DNA of 20,265 nt from CAIMZW01 sp037133095. GTDB lineage: Bacteria > Actinomycetota > Actinomycetes > Nanopelagicales > Nanopelagicaceae. The stretch covers positions 1 to 20,265 of the forward strand of contig JBAXOT010000031.1 in NCBI GenBank assembly GCA_037133095.1, in the 5' to 3' direction. How positions within the stretch are numbered: position 1 is the first letter of the stretch; every line of letters starts with the position of its first letter. Of the stretch, positions 1 to 7,198 are shown piece after piece. The notes under the pieces were generated by a model. That model was not told the origin of the DNA, did not search any database, and saw only the letters and a list, made by a program, of their open reading frames with translations. The position numbers and the translations under genes were made by a program.

Positions 1-52
1 TTCCCTTGCCGGTTTTCAAGACCGGTGCACTCGGCCGCTATGCGAGCCCTCC
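1..52 (-). tRNA. tRNA-Ser(UGA), partial
   Basis: On the minus strand this begins with acceptor strand GGAGGGC, then a D arm (GCA...TGC) and a perfect anticodon stem CCGGT/ACCGG enclosing loop CTTGAAA, which places anticodon UGA. The window ends inside the long variable arm, so the T arm and 3' acceptor strand are missing. A tRNA-Ser lying downstream of serS is a reasonable arrangement, though hairpin and promoter signals in between suggest independent transcription. Confidence 0.85.
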
Positions 53-59
53 GTAGCCA

Positions 60-88
60 AACTTACTGCCTGAAGGTTGCGCCCTCAA
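60..88 (-). promoter_or_regulatory. putative promoter for tRNA-Ser
   Basis: Read on the minus strand, a -35-like TTGAGG (88-83) and a -10-like TAAGTT (65-60) are separated by exactly 17 nt. The tRNA 5' end is at 52, so transcription would start only a few bases upstream of the mature tRNA, as is common for stable RNA genes. The hexamers match the consensus only partly and no start site is known. Confidence 0.45.
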
Positions 89-102
89 AACCGAGCGGTT
101 TT
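87..102 (-). terminator. hairpin at the end of the HAD gene
   Basis: A perfect inverted repeat AAAACC-GAGC-GGTTTT overlaps the HAD stop codon (101-103). Read on the minus strand, the stem ends in GGTTTT followed by GAGGG, so the T-run is part of the stem. A compact rho-independent terminator separating the pheA-serS-HAD unit from tRNA-Ser is plausible, but the tail is short. Confidence 0.45.
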
Positions 103-922
103 ATTCCGGAAGCTCCAAAAGTGCCTCAATAACGATGGCCACTCCATCATCCTGGTGGGGCAAAGTTTCGAATTTGGCATATTTTTTGGCATCGGGATGG
201 CCATCTGCCATTGCCCAAGATCTATCCGCCCATTCCAGCATCGAAAAATCGTTGGGGTTGTCGCCAAAAGTCACGCAATCGGCCGAAGTTAACCCGGCTC
301 GCTCGGCCATTCGGGCCAAGGTTTGACCCTTACTGACGCCGACAGCGGAGATTTCCAGCAAAGAGTCAACCCCATTCGAGTGAGTCACGGTTGCGATCCC
401 CTCGAGTTCGCGCAGCGCGATCTCCAACATCTGGTCCGAATCCAAGTCACCGTCCGAACACCGTGCCAACATTTTGAAGGCGGGTTGGGTCATCAACTTT
501 TCAATCCGGTCTACCCCAACGTTATCCATGCCGATATCCCAGCGCGGCACATAGGCGACCTCACGATGAAACTTATCTTCGAACTCGACCGCAAAAGAGA
601 TAGTGGGGATTGCGGCGCGCAATCGACGAACCGTCTCCAACTGATTCTCAACAGGCATCAACCATTCTTCAAGTACGCGGTGGCTCTTTAAATCAAAGAG
701 CATGGCACCGTTGGCGCAAATGGCATTGCCAAAACCAAAAGCCTCGTTGATTTCTGCCATCCATCGTGGTGGCCTGCCAGTGACAAAAAAGATTTCAATT
801 CCGAGATTGTGAGCTTTGGTGAAAGCCGCAATAGTTCGATCTGAAATAAAGCCGTAATGCGCGACGATGGTTCCATCTAGGTCCGTAGCAATTAATTTAG
901 GACGACGTCCTGGAATGCTCAC
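101..922 (-). CDS. Cof-like HAD-superfamily phosphatase
   Basis: A 273-residue HAD hydrolase of the Cof/YidA type (cap class C2), probably a cytosolic Mg-dependent phosphatase acting on small sugar phosphates or nucleotides; the substrate cannot be read from sequence. HAD motif I is DLDGT at 14-18 (nucleophile D14, acid D16), motif II is in VTGRP near 47-51, the motif III lysine is probably K198, and motif IV is GDNPND at 220-225. The start is GTG at 922, giving a 4-nt GTGA overlap with the serS stop, so translation is probably coupled. A HAD gene after pheA-serS recurs in actinobacterial chromosomes, as I recall from Streptomyces. The family is well supported; the function is not. Confidence 0.9.
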   Translation of the reverse strand: MSIPGRRPKLIATDLDGTIVAHYGFISDRTIAAFTKAHNLGIEIFFVTGRPPRWMAEINEAFGFGNAICANGAMLFDLKSHRVLEEWLMPVENQLETVRRLRAAIPTISFAVEFEDKFHREVAYVPRWDIGMDNVGVDRIEKLMTQPAFKMLARCSDGDLDSDQMLEIALRELEGIATVTHSNGVDSLLEISAVGVSKGQTLARMAERAGLTSADCVTFGDNPNDFSMLEWADRSWAMADGHPDAKKYAKFETLPHQDDGVAIVIEALLELPE

Positions 923-2181
923 GCAGGCTCCAACGTATCGACGCCAAGAAATGGTCGAAGTGCCATTGGAACATTGACAGAGCCATCTGCATTTTGATGG
1001 TTTTCAAGAATCGCAACAATCATTCGTGGAATAGCAACTAATGTTCCATTCAGAGTGGCAACCGGCTTTGTTCCGTTCTCATCACGATATCGAATATTTA
1101 ATCGGCGGGATTGAAATTCGGTGCAGTTGGAAGTACTCGTTACTTCTCGATAGGTACCTTGGGTCGGAATCCAGGCTTCGCAATCGAATTTGCGAATAGC
1201 ACTCGATCCCAAATCGCCAGAGGCAACATCAATGACTCGATAGGGGATTTCCATCGCGTTAAGGAAATCTTTTTCCCATTGCAAGAGGCGTTGGTGTTCA
1301 GCCGCCGCATCTTCCAATTTACAAAAGACGAACATTTCTACTTTATCGAATTGATGGACACGAATAATTCCGCGGGTATCTTTGCCATAAGTTCCCGCTT
1401 CGCGACGGAAGCAAGATGAGTAACCGGCGTAACGTAACGGCAACGAATCGAGAATTTCATCCATGTGATAGGCGGCGAGTGGAACTTCAGAAGTTCCGAC
1501 TAGGTAGTAGTCATCTTCCGCGAGATGATAAACATTTTCCGCGGCTTGCCCCAGAAATCCAGTGCCTTCCATTGCAGCCGGCTTTACCAGAACTGGCGGA
1601 ATAACGGGGGTAAAACCAGCGCGGGAGGCTGAGGAGATCGCATAATTCACCAGAGCGAACTCCAATAAAGCGCCAACGCCGGTAAGGTAATACGAACGAG
1701 CACCTGAAACTTTGGCACCTCGTTCGGTGTCGATGGCCTTTAAGATTTTGCCGAGTTCGACATGGTCCTTTGGTTCAAAACCAGATTGCGAAAAATCACG
1801 CGGGGTTCCTACGTGTTCAAGAACAACAAAGTCGGCCTCCCCGCCCACAGGGGCAGCTGAATCAATAAGGTTGGAAATCTTTAAGAGCAATTGATGTGCA
1901 GTGGTTTCTGCCTCGGACCGAATCGCGTCTGCAGCCTTTACTCTTCCAGCCAATTCTTTCGCATTTTCCAGCAATGCACTTTTCTCATCACCCTTGGCGC
2001 CGCCAACCGATTTGGAAAGAATGTTTTGTTCGGCACGCAAAGCTTCAAAATCTACAATCGCTTGGCGTCTTGCCTCATCAGCAGCCAGCAACTGATCGAC
2101 GAGGCTTGGATCCTCACCACGAACTCGCTGGGAATTTCGAACTGCCTCTGGGTTCTCACGTAGAACTTTTAGATCGATCAT
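919..2181 (-). CDS. serS: seryl-tRNA synthetase
   Basis: Class II aminoacyl-tRNA synthetase of 420 residues, the usual bacterial SerRS length, which charges tRNA-Ser in the cytosol. The N-terminal helical arm that grips the long variable arm of tRNA-Ser spans about residues 25-105. The catalytic core shows the serine-binding TSEVPL at 230-235, motif 2 (FRREAG, 258-263, followed by TYGKDTRG) and motif 3 (NGT...R386...ILENHQ, about 378-396). It lies 15 nt downstream of pheA and overlaps the HAD gene by 4 nt, so the three genes are almost certainly one transcript. The ATG at 2181 is preceded by a weak purine-rich AAAGGCG. Confidence 0.97.
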   Translation of the reverse strand: MIDLKVLRENPEAVRNSQRVRGEDPSLVDQLLAADEARRQAIVDFEALRAEQNILSKSVGGAKGDEKSALLENAKELAGRVKAADAIRSEAETTAHQLLLKISNLIDSAAPVGGEADFVVLEHVGTPRDFSQSGFEPKDHVELGKILKAIDTERGAKVSGARSYYLTGVGALLEFALVNYAISSASRAGFTPVIPPVLVKPAAMEGTGFLGQAAENVYHLAEDDYYLVGTSEVPLAAYHMDEILDSLPLRYAGYSSCFRREAGTYGKDTRGIIRVHQFDKVEMFVFCKLEDAAAEHQRLLQWEKDFLNAMEIPYRVIDVASGDLGSSAIRKFDCEAWIPTQGTYREVTSTSNCTEFQSRRLNIRYRDENGTKPVATLNGTLVAIPRMIVAILENHQNADGSVNVPMALRPFLGVDTLEPA

Positions 2182-2196
2182 GGTTCGCCTTTTCGA

Positions 2197-3033
2197 CTAG
2201 TTACTTTTTATTGCTCGAGGATAGGAACCTAGGAAGCGAATCTCATCACAAATTCGTCGAAGTCCTTCTATTGCAGCATGAACGGAAGGATCATCAATGT
2301 GACCTTGCGCATCAATAATGAAGTGATAGTGGCCGAGTTCCTTACCAGTGGGTCGGCTCTGAATAAAAGTCAGGTTCACATTTTGATTGGCGAACTCGGT
2401 CAAAATTTCTAATAAGGCTCCGGCGTGGTCGATGTCGATAAATGCGGCCAACGAGGTCCGGTCGTTTCCGGTCGAAGGTGACAACTGACCTGGTTTTTCC
2501 ACTACAACAAAGCGTGTAACCGCCCCCTCGTTCTCGCCAATATTTTCGGCTACTTTCACGAGATGATATTTCTCCGCCGCGAAGGATGAAGCGATTGCGG
2601 CATCATAATTTCCGTGGATTAGTCCGGCCGCCGCAGCGGCGGTAGAGGCGGTCTCCATGATTTCTGCGGCTGGCCACTCGCGCGCGATAAAGGATCGACA
2701 TTGTGCCTCGGCATGTGGATGTGTGGCGATTCGCAAGATCGGCTTTCCCACATTCTCCGGCAGCACCATCAGGGCAAAGGAGACTGGCAGGGTGGTCTCG
2801 GCGGCGATATGCAAGGTTTCGCCCGTGGCTAATTCATCCAAAGTTCGGGCAACCACACCCTCTACTGAATTTTCAATCGGAACGAGGGCTTTCGCCACCT
2901 CCCCTTTTCGAACCGCATCAAGCGCCGCAGTCACATTGGCGTACGGAATGAGCTCGTCCGAATCAGTGGTGATTTGGCGAAGTGCGGCCTCGGTAAAGGT
3001 GCCGGCCGGGCCTAAATAGCCATACTTCGTCAT
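2197..3033 (-). CDS. pheA: prephenate dehydratase
   Basis: A 278-residue monofunctional prephenate dehydratase, which converts prephenate to phenylpyruvate in phenylalanine biosynthesis. The catalytic domain covers about residues 3-178: it opens with YLGPAGTFTE, carries PIENS at 52-56 and the catalytic TRF motif at 173-175. A C-terminal ACT domain follows (about 193-272), with GALLEIL at 205-211 and QSRP at 225-228 in place of the usual ESRP, so feedback by phenylalanine is likely. There is no chorismate mutase domain, unlike E. coli PheA, in line with actinobacterial enzymes. The gene starts 3 nt after the phosphodiesterase gene and lies upstream of serS in the same operon. Confidence 0.95.
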   Translation of the reverse strand: MTKYGYLGPAGTFTEAALRQITTDSDELIPYANVTAALDAVRKGEVAKALVPIENSVEGVVARTLDELATGETLHIAAETTLPVSFALMVLPENVGKPILRIATHPHAEAQCRSFIAREWPAAEIMETASTAAAAAGLIHGNYDAAIASSFAAEKYHLVKVAENIGENEGAVTRFVVVEKPGQLSPSTGNDRTSLAAFIDIDHAGALLEILTEFANQNVNLTFIQSRPTGKELGHYHFIIDAQGHIDDPSVHAAIEGLRRICDEIRFLGSYPRAIKSN

Positions 3034-3036
3034 GTC

Positions 3037-3720
3037 CTAAGAGTAACCGAGCGCCTTTCGTGCTTGTGCCGGCTTATCGCTCATGATCACATCGACCCCT
3101 AATTCGGCACAAAATTTCACATCATCATCTTCATTGACGGTCCAGACATACACTTTTTTATCGAGTTTATGCATTCGCTCGACTAAAGCCGGATCCCGGC
3201 GGAGGGTTCGAAGACCAGGGCCGATAATCGGCGCCGTATTCGCCCGAGCCAAACCGAGTGAATCCATGAGAAATACTCGGTCGAACGCAGCCCGTTCCAG
3301 TCTAAACATAGCCATTTGAGAGAAAGACATGATGGCTATCGATATCCCACTCGCCTCGATCTGAGCGCGCCGTTCCTCTAAAAAACGAACCACCATTTTT
3401 TCAATCAACCCCCTGGTGGGAACTGGATGCTTGGTTTCAATCGCCAAGTTCTTTTTGTGGGTGATTGCTAAATCAAAGAGGGTTTCAAGTTTGAGGGGGG
3501 CGGCAAATTCCAAATCCGCCAGAGTGGCTTTGGAAATAATCAGATTTTTATCCCGAGTTCTCCCAGTATTTGAATCATGCCAGCAGATGATTTCCTTATC
3601 TTTCGTCAGCCGCACGTCGCATTCGAAGCCATCAGCGCCTTGATCAATGGCAGCCTCATAGGCCTGAAGGGTCATTTCAGGAAAATCGGCGCTTGCGCCG
3701 CGATGTCCGTAAATCAACAT
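3037..3720 (-). CDS. glycerophosphodiester phosphodiesterase family protein
   Basis: A 227-residue GDPD-family protein (UgpQ-like, TIM-barrel), expected to hydrolyse glycerophosphodiesters to glycerol 3-phosphate and an alcohol with a divalent metal. It has no signal peptide, so it should be cytosolic. Visible signature residues are HRGAS at 6-10, PEMT at 14-17 (many family members have PENT), ECD at 33-35 and the catalytic-type H48 in WHD. Start choice is forced: HRGA begins at residue 6 and no later start would keep it. The ATG lies only 1 nt from the 3' end of tRNA-Leu, leaving no room for a Shine-Dalgarno site outside the tRNA. It leads into pheA with a 3-nt gap. Confidence 0.9.
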   Translation of the reverse strand: MLIYGHRGASADFPEMTLQAYEAAIDQGADGFECDVRLTKDKEIICWHDSNTGRTRDKNLIISKATLADLEFAAPLKLETLFDLAITHKKNLAIETKHPVPTRGLIEKMVVRFLEERRAQIEASGISIAIMSFSQMAMFRLERAAFDRVFLMDSLGLARANTAPIIGPGLRTLRRDPALVERMHKLDKKVYVWTVNEDDDVKFCAELGVDVIMSDKPAQARKALGYS

Positions 3721-3721
3721 G

Positions 3722-3804
3722 TGCGCGAGAGGGGATTTGAACCCCTACATCCTTGCGAATACACGGACCTGAACCGTGCGCGTCTGCCGTTCCGCCACTC
3801 GCGC
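3722..3804 (-). tRNA. tRNA-Leu(CAG)
   Basis: An 83-nt cloverleaf on the minus strand. Acceptor strands GCGCGAG and CTCGCGC pair fully, with discriminator A. The anticodon loop TTCAGGT on stem CACGG/CCGTG gives anticodon CAG. A long variable arm is present, as in class II tRNAs, and the T arm is GGGG-TTCAAAT-CCCC. CCA is not encoded: the next bases are C and then the ATG of the phosphodiesterase gene. Confidence 0.95.
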
Positions 3805-3816
3805 TTCTTGAAAGCG

Positions 3817-3845
3817 AGATTAGCACCGTTAGGCTATATACCTAA
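3817..3845 (-). promoter_or_regulatory. putative promoter for tRNA-Leu and the GDPD-pheA-serS-HAD unit
   Basis: On the minus strand TGC-TAATCT (3825-3817) fits an extended -10 element, with a weak TTAGGT (3845-3840) at 17-nt spacing. The tRNA 5' end follows 12 nt after the -10 hexamer. Because the downstream genes are packed almost without gaps, this may be the main promoter for the whole unit. The -35 match is poor. Confidence 0.4.
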
Positions 3846-3847
3846 AG

Positions 3848-3865
3848 CGCAGCCACTTGGCTGCG
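3848..3865 (+). promoter_or_regulatory. hairpin in the leader of pstP
   Basis: Perfect 7-bp stem CGCAGCC / GGCTGCG with loop ACTT, followed by TGATTTT. It sits between a TATATA -10-like element (3835-3840) and the pstP ribosome binding site, so it would be in the 5' leader if that promoter is used. It could be an attenuator or an mRNA-stabilising structure; it does not end a convergent gene, because transcription to its left runs away from it. Confidence 0.35.
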
Positions 3866-3898
3866 TGATTTTCCTTCAGCCCGTGCCCCTGCCAGCCC

Positions 3899-3906
3899 AA
3901 GGAGGT
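3899..3906 (+). promoter_or_regulatory. strong ribosome binding site of pstP
   Basis: AAGGAGGT matches the anti-Shine-Dalgarno sequence without mismatch and lies 8 nt before the ATG at 3915. It fixes the start codon and is much stronger than any other site in this window. Confidence 0.8.
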
Positions 3907-3914
3907 CGTGATCT

Positions 3915-4691
3915 ATGTTGGTTTTTAAAACCATCGCGGAATCAGACTTGGGTTTGGTGCGAGAGGGAAACGAAGATTCTGGATTGGTCACTAATCGACT
4001 GGTTGCAGTAGCAGATGGCATGGGTGGCCATGTTGGCGGCGAAATCGCCTCCACGATTGCCATCAAAACTTTAGCCCAATTGCGCCCAATATTGAACGAC
4101 TCCGAGATCGATATTGACTCGCGAGAAGATTTGCTTCTTAACATCACATATGAAATCGACAACGAAATATCAGCCCATGCAAAAAGAGATCCGCAATTGG
4201 CTGGAATGGGAACGACCCTCACCGCACTTCATCTCGGCGCCGATACGGTTGAACTTCTTCACGTGGGTGACTCAAGGTGCTACAAATTTGGCGATGGAAA
4301 GTTAACCCAACTCAGTCACGACCACACAGTCATTCAAGAGCTTTTGGACCAGGGCCGAATCACCGCGGAAGAAGCATTTGATCATCCACAACGCTCCTTG
4401 TTGACTCAGGTTTTGATGGGCACTTCAGGGATTGATCCAGTATTGATGATTTACCCTGCAAAAGTTGGTGACCGCTTTCTCTTATGCAGTGATGGACTCT
4501 CAGCCGTCCTCTCCGAACATGAAATAGCAAACATTTTAAAGAATTCACCGGAGGCCGAAGTGGTTTCTGATCTCATCCGAGAAACCAAAGCCAAAGGTGC
4601 GCCAGATAATGTCACGATTCTTTGGCTAGAAGTTATCGAGGGAAATTCCGCCACTGACCGTGCGCAATTAATCGGGGCCGCGCATGAGTAA
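3915..4691 (+). CDS. pstP: PP2C-family protein serine/threonine phosphatase (PstP-like)
   Basis: A 258-residue metal-dependent PPM/PP2C phosphatase, expected to reverse phosphorylation by PknB-type kinases. Family motifs are complete: R16 with E20-D21 (motif 1), DGMGG 34-38, GMGTT 97-101, VGDSR 117-121, SDG 192-194, and the C-terminal metal ligand D231 in PDN. Mycobacterial PstP is about twice this length, with a transmembrane helix and an extracellular part; here only the catalytic domain is present and no membrane segment is seen, so the enzyme should be soluble. Its last 8 bases overlap the pknB start (ATGAGTAA), pointing to translational coupling. The ORF begins just after a strong ribosome binding site. 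Confidence 0.93.
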   Translation: MLVFKTIAESDLGLVREGNEDSGLVTNRLVAVADGMGGHVGGEIASTIAIKTLAQLRPILNDSEIDIDSREDLLLNITYEIDNEISAHAKRDPQLAGMGTTLTALHLGADTVELLHVGDSRCYKFGDGKLTQLSHDHTVIQELLDQGRITAEEAFDHPQRSLLTQVLMGTSGIDPVLMIYPAKVGDRFLLCSDGLSAVLSEHEIANILKNSPEAEVVSDLIRETKAKGAPDNVTILWLEVIEGNSATDRAQLIGAAHE

Positions 4692-6246
4692 AGTTTTAGG
4701 CGGTCGCTACGAACTCGGCGAGATGATCGGTACTGGCGGAATGGCTGATGTATATATCGGCGAAGATTTACGTCTCTCCCGCAAAGTCGCAATTAAAATT
4801 CTGCGCAGTGATTTAGCCCGAGACCCATCTTTTCTCGCCAGATTCCGAAAAGAAGCATTAGCGGCGGCTGGACTTAATCATCCGGGAATCGTTGCTGTTT
4901 ATGATTCTGGTGAAGAAGGATCTAACTCCTACATTGTTATGGAATTAGTGAAGGGGTTGACATTACGCGAAATCATTCATGGCTCAGAAAAGTTGACCGT
5001 GAGGCGAAGCTTGGAGATTGTGGCTGGAATTCTTGAAGCCCTAAGTTATTCCCACGCCAACGGCATTATTCATCGCGATATAAAGCCTGGAAATATCATG
5101 GTTACTGATGAGGGTGACGTGAAGGTGATGGATTTCGGAATAGCTCGGGCATTGGACGACATTGGCGCCACAATGACCAACACATGGAACGTGGTCGGCA
5201 CCGCACAGTATCTGTCACCAGAGCAGGCGACGGGCGAGGTTGCGGATCGCCGGAGCGATATTTATTCTGTTGGATGTCTGCTGTATGAAATTTTAACTGG
5301 GCGGCCGCCGTTCAGCGGTGACACCCCAGTCTCTATCGCTTACCAGCATGTCTCTATGCCTTTTGCCCTGCCTTCTGAAATCATCCCGACGCTGGATGAA
5401 AGTTTTGATTCGATTATTTCCATAGCGTTGGCTAAAGATCCAGCACATCGATATCAGAGCGCCGCAGATATGTTGCAGGACATAAACCAAGTGCTCAAAG
5501 GCCAAACTGTTGCAACTCGAATTATTTTGGCTCCAACAAAAGTGAATATAAAGCGACGCTTGATTATTGCAAGTTTGATTCTCGCTTTTGCCGCAGCAGT
5601 GGTTTCGGGAACGATTTTGAGCATTCATAAAACTCCTCGCGTAGTTGCCACCATCGTGGTACCGAACGTGCTCGGTTTAACTCAAGACCAAGCCACTGGA
5701 TATTTGGGAAATTTCACCGTGACCATTGCTCACGCCGTTGATCCAACTATTCCCAAAGGTCGAATCGCCAGACAATTACCTGTTGCCTCAACGAAAGTTG
5801 CGCCAGGCAGTTCGGTAACTTTGACGCTCTCTGATGGCCCAGGAGAGACGACCGTCCCGGTCAATCTTGTCGGTCTGACTTTGACTGAAGCCAGATCGCT
5901 CTTAGCCTCGGCTGGCTTGGTGGTATCTCAAACACTTCCGGTTGATTCAAATCAACAACCCGGGGTCGTCCTTGCAGTTACACCTACGGGAGGCAGTTCA
6001 CTTCCTGCTGGAAGTGGTGTCATCTTGCAAATTGCTAGCGGGAAAATTCAAGTGCCACTACTGGTCGGGCTCACTGAGATCGAAGCAAAGACCTTGTTAA
6101 CCCAGGCTGGTTTCCAAGTCGTTTCCATTGATGCAACCGATGAAACTCAAGCGGTGGGAAATGTTTTGGCACAAGCACCAGATGCTGGAACTACCTTAAC
6201 AATCGGAAGTTCTGTAACGATTACCGTTAATCGGGCCCAGAGTTAG
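4684..6246 (+). CDS. pknB: PASTA-domain serine/threonine protein kinase PknB
   Basis: A 520-residue membrane kinase, in other Actinobacteria a regulator of cell-wall synthesis and division that senses muropeptides or lipid II. Hanks-type kinase domain at about 8-272: glycine loop IGTGGMADV from 15, catalytic lysine K38, HRD 130-132, DFG 150-152, and an activation loop with T165/T167 where the two autophosphorylated threonines of mycobacterial PknB fall (MTNT versus VTQT), then GTAQYLSPE. A basic juxtamembrane stretch (K290-R292) precedes one transmembrane helix at about 293-311. Three PASTA repeats follow, beginning near 325, 390 and 456; many actinobacterial PknBs have four. It is translationally coupled to pstP, and its stop overlaps the stop of the convergent glutamine amidotransferase gene. 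Confidence 0.96.
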   Translation: MSKVLGGRYELGEMIGTGGMADVYIGEDLRLSRKVAIKILRSDLARDPSFLARFRKEALAAAGLNHPGIVAVYDSGEEGSNSYIVMELVKGLTLREIIHGSEKLTVRRSLEIVAGILEALSYSHANGIIHRDIKPGNIMVTDEGDVKVMDFGIARALDDIGATMTNTWNVVGTAQYLSPEQATGEVADRRSDIYSVGCLLYEILTGRPPFSGDTPVSIAYQHVSMPFALPSEIIPTLDESFDSIISIALAKDPAHRYQSAADMLQDINQVLKGQTVATRIILAPTKVNIKRRLIIASLILAFAAAVVSGTILSIHKTPRVVATIVVPNVLGLTQDQATGYLGNFTVTIAHAVDPTIPKGRIARQLPVASTKVAPGSSVTLTLSDGPGETTVPVNLVGLTLTEARSLLASAGLVVSQTLPVDSNQQPGVVLAVTPTGGSSLPAGSGVILQIASGKIQVPLLVGLTEIEAKTLLTQAGFQVVSIDATDETQAVGNVLAQAPDAGTTLTIGSSVTITVNRAQS

Positions 6247-6881
6247 TTTTTATTAACGACGGGCGACAACCCTTCGGATCGTGCTCGTGCACCTAAATCA
6301 CCACACGCCACCAACCAGTTGCCCAACATTTGGTGACCAAATTCTGTGAGCACCGATTCTGGATGGAACTGAACTCCGGAGATGGGCAACGTTTCATGTT
6401 GGATGCACATGATTACTCCAGTATCTGTGCTGCCAATGACTTCCAATACGGCAGGCAATGTGTCTGCTTCGATGGCAAGTGAGTGATATCGCGTGGCAGT
6501 AAAAGGGTCAGCGATATCTTTTAATATGCCAGCGCTCTTATGATGAACGACTGATGTCTTTCCATGGAGCAATTCAGGTGCTCGTGAGACGGTCGCACCA
6601 AATGCAACGCCAATCGCTTGATGTCCGAGACAGACACCCAACAGTGGAATGGCATGCGCGGCGCAATACTTCACGAGTTCAATGCTGATACCGGCACTTT
6701 CTGGGGTGCCAGGTCCGGGGGAGATGAGAACGCCATCAAAATCAGAAGCACGTTCGACTAAAATCTCGTCATTTCGAACCACTGTGCAGGTGGCACCAAT
6801 CTGGGAGAGATACTGAACCAGATTGAAAACGAAGGAGTCGTAGTTGTCTACGACCAGGATTCTTAAACCGTCCATTTCCAT
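6243..6881 (-). CDS. glutamine amidotransferase, anthranilate / aminodeoxychorismate synthase component II
   Basis: A 212-residue class I glutamine amidotransferase that releases ammonia from glutamine for a chorismate-using partner (TrpE or PabB). It opens with VDNYDSF, has the oxyanion PGPGTP (55-60), nucleophile C84 in GVCLGHQ, and H173/E175 in HPES, so the triad is complete. The position next to pknB and crgA matches the gene called trpG in M. tuberculosis (Rv0013) and pabA in other Actinobacteria; as no partner gene is visible, tryptophan and folate roles cannot be separated and the subunit may serve both. ATG codons at 6881 and 6875 are both possible; neither has a good Shine-Dalgarno site. 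It is divergent from crgA across only 27 nt. Confidence 0.9.
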   Translation of the reverse strand: MEMDGLRILVVDNYDSFVFNLVQYLSQIGATCTVVRNDEILVERASDFDGVLISPGPGTPESAGISIELVKYCAAHAIPLLGVCLGHQAIGVAFGATVSRAPELLHGKTSVVHHKSAGILKDIADPFTATRYHSLAIEADTLPAVLEVIGSTDTGVIMCIQHETLPISGVQFHPESVLTEFGHQMLGNWLVACGDLGARARSEGLSPVVNKN

Positions 6882-6889
6882 GGCTTTAT

Positions 6890-6908
6890 TGTGGTGTAAC
6901 CTTCGCCC
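6890..6908 (+). promoter_or_regulatory. putative leaderless promoter of crgA
   Basis: TAACCT, preceded by TGGTG, lies 7 nt before the crgA ATG at 6909, so a -10 element here would start transcription at or next to the start codon. No Shine-Dalgarno site precedes crgA, which agrees with leaderless translation, a frequent mode in Actinobacteria. The -35 side would fall inside the first codons of the divergent amidotransferase gene. Confidence 0.35.
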
Positions 6909-7166
6909 ATGCCTAAATCGAGAATTCGGAAGAAGGAGAAGGCCTACGTCCCTCCTGAGGTCTTGAACGCCAAGCCGGTCCGGCTAGACAGCCCTTCTTG
7001 GTTGGCGCCAACTATGGTCACCGCTTTCCTGGTCGGCCTCATTTGGATCGTCATCTTTTACATCAGCTCTACCAAGTATCCAGTGCCCAGCATTGGCGCT
7101 TGGAATATGGTGATTGGTTTCGGATTTATCGGAACTGGCTTCATGCTCGCCACAAAATGGAAGTAA
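6909..7166 (+). CDS. crgA: cell division protein CrgA
   Basis: An 85-residue membrane protein. The N-terminus is basic and cytosolic (KSRIRKKEK at 3-11), followed by two transmembrane helices at about 33-52 and 62-81 and a very short lysine-ending tail. Size, two-helix layout and neighbourhood (ppiA, pabA/trpG, pknB) match CrgA, an Actinobacteria-specific partner of FtsZ, FtsI and FtsQ at the septum and an inhibitor of septation in Streptomyces. It is the strongest taxonomic marker in the window. The gene appears to stand alone, divergent from the amidotransferase and convergent with the rhomboid gene. Confidence 0.93.
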   Translation: MPKSRIRKKEKAYVPPEVLNAKPVRLDSPSWLAPTMVTAFLVGLIWIVIFYISSTKYPVPSIGAWNMVIGFGFIGTGFMLATKWK

Positions 7167-7198
7167 TTCTTCTTTATTCGCTAATTACAGCCATGTAA

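Noticed and set aside
1..52. Selenocysteine tRNA on the plus strand (loop with TCA)
   Set aside because: Read on the plus strand the acceptor and D arms do not fit, whereas the minus strand gives a standard tRNA-Ser 5' half with UGA anticodon.
1896..2318. 140-residue plus-strand reading frame
   Set aside because: Antisense across the serS-pheA junction; composition looks like random translation and both overlapped genes are certain.
3577..4011. 144-residue plus-strand reading frame
   Set aside because: It runs antisense to the phosphodiesterase start, through tRNA-Leu and into pstP in another frame; it resembles no family and conflicts with three well-supported genes.
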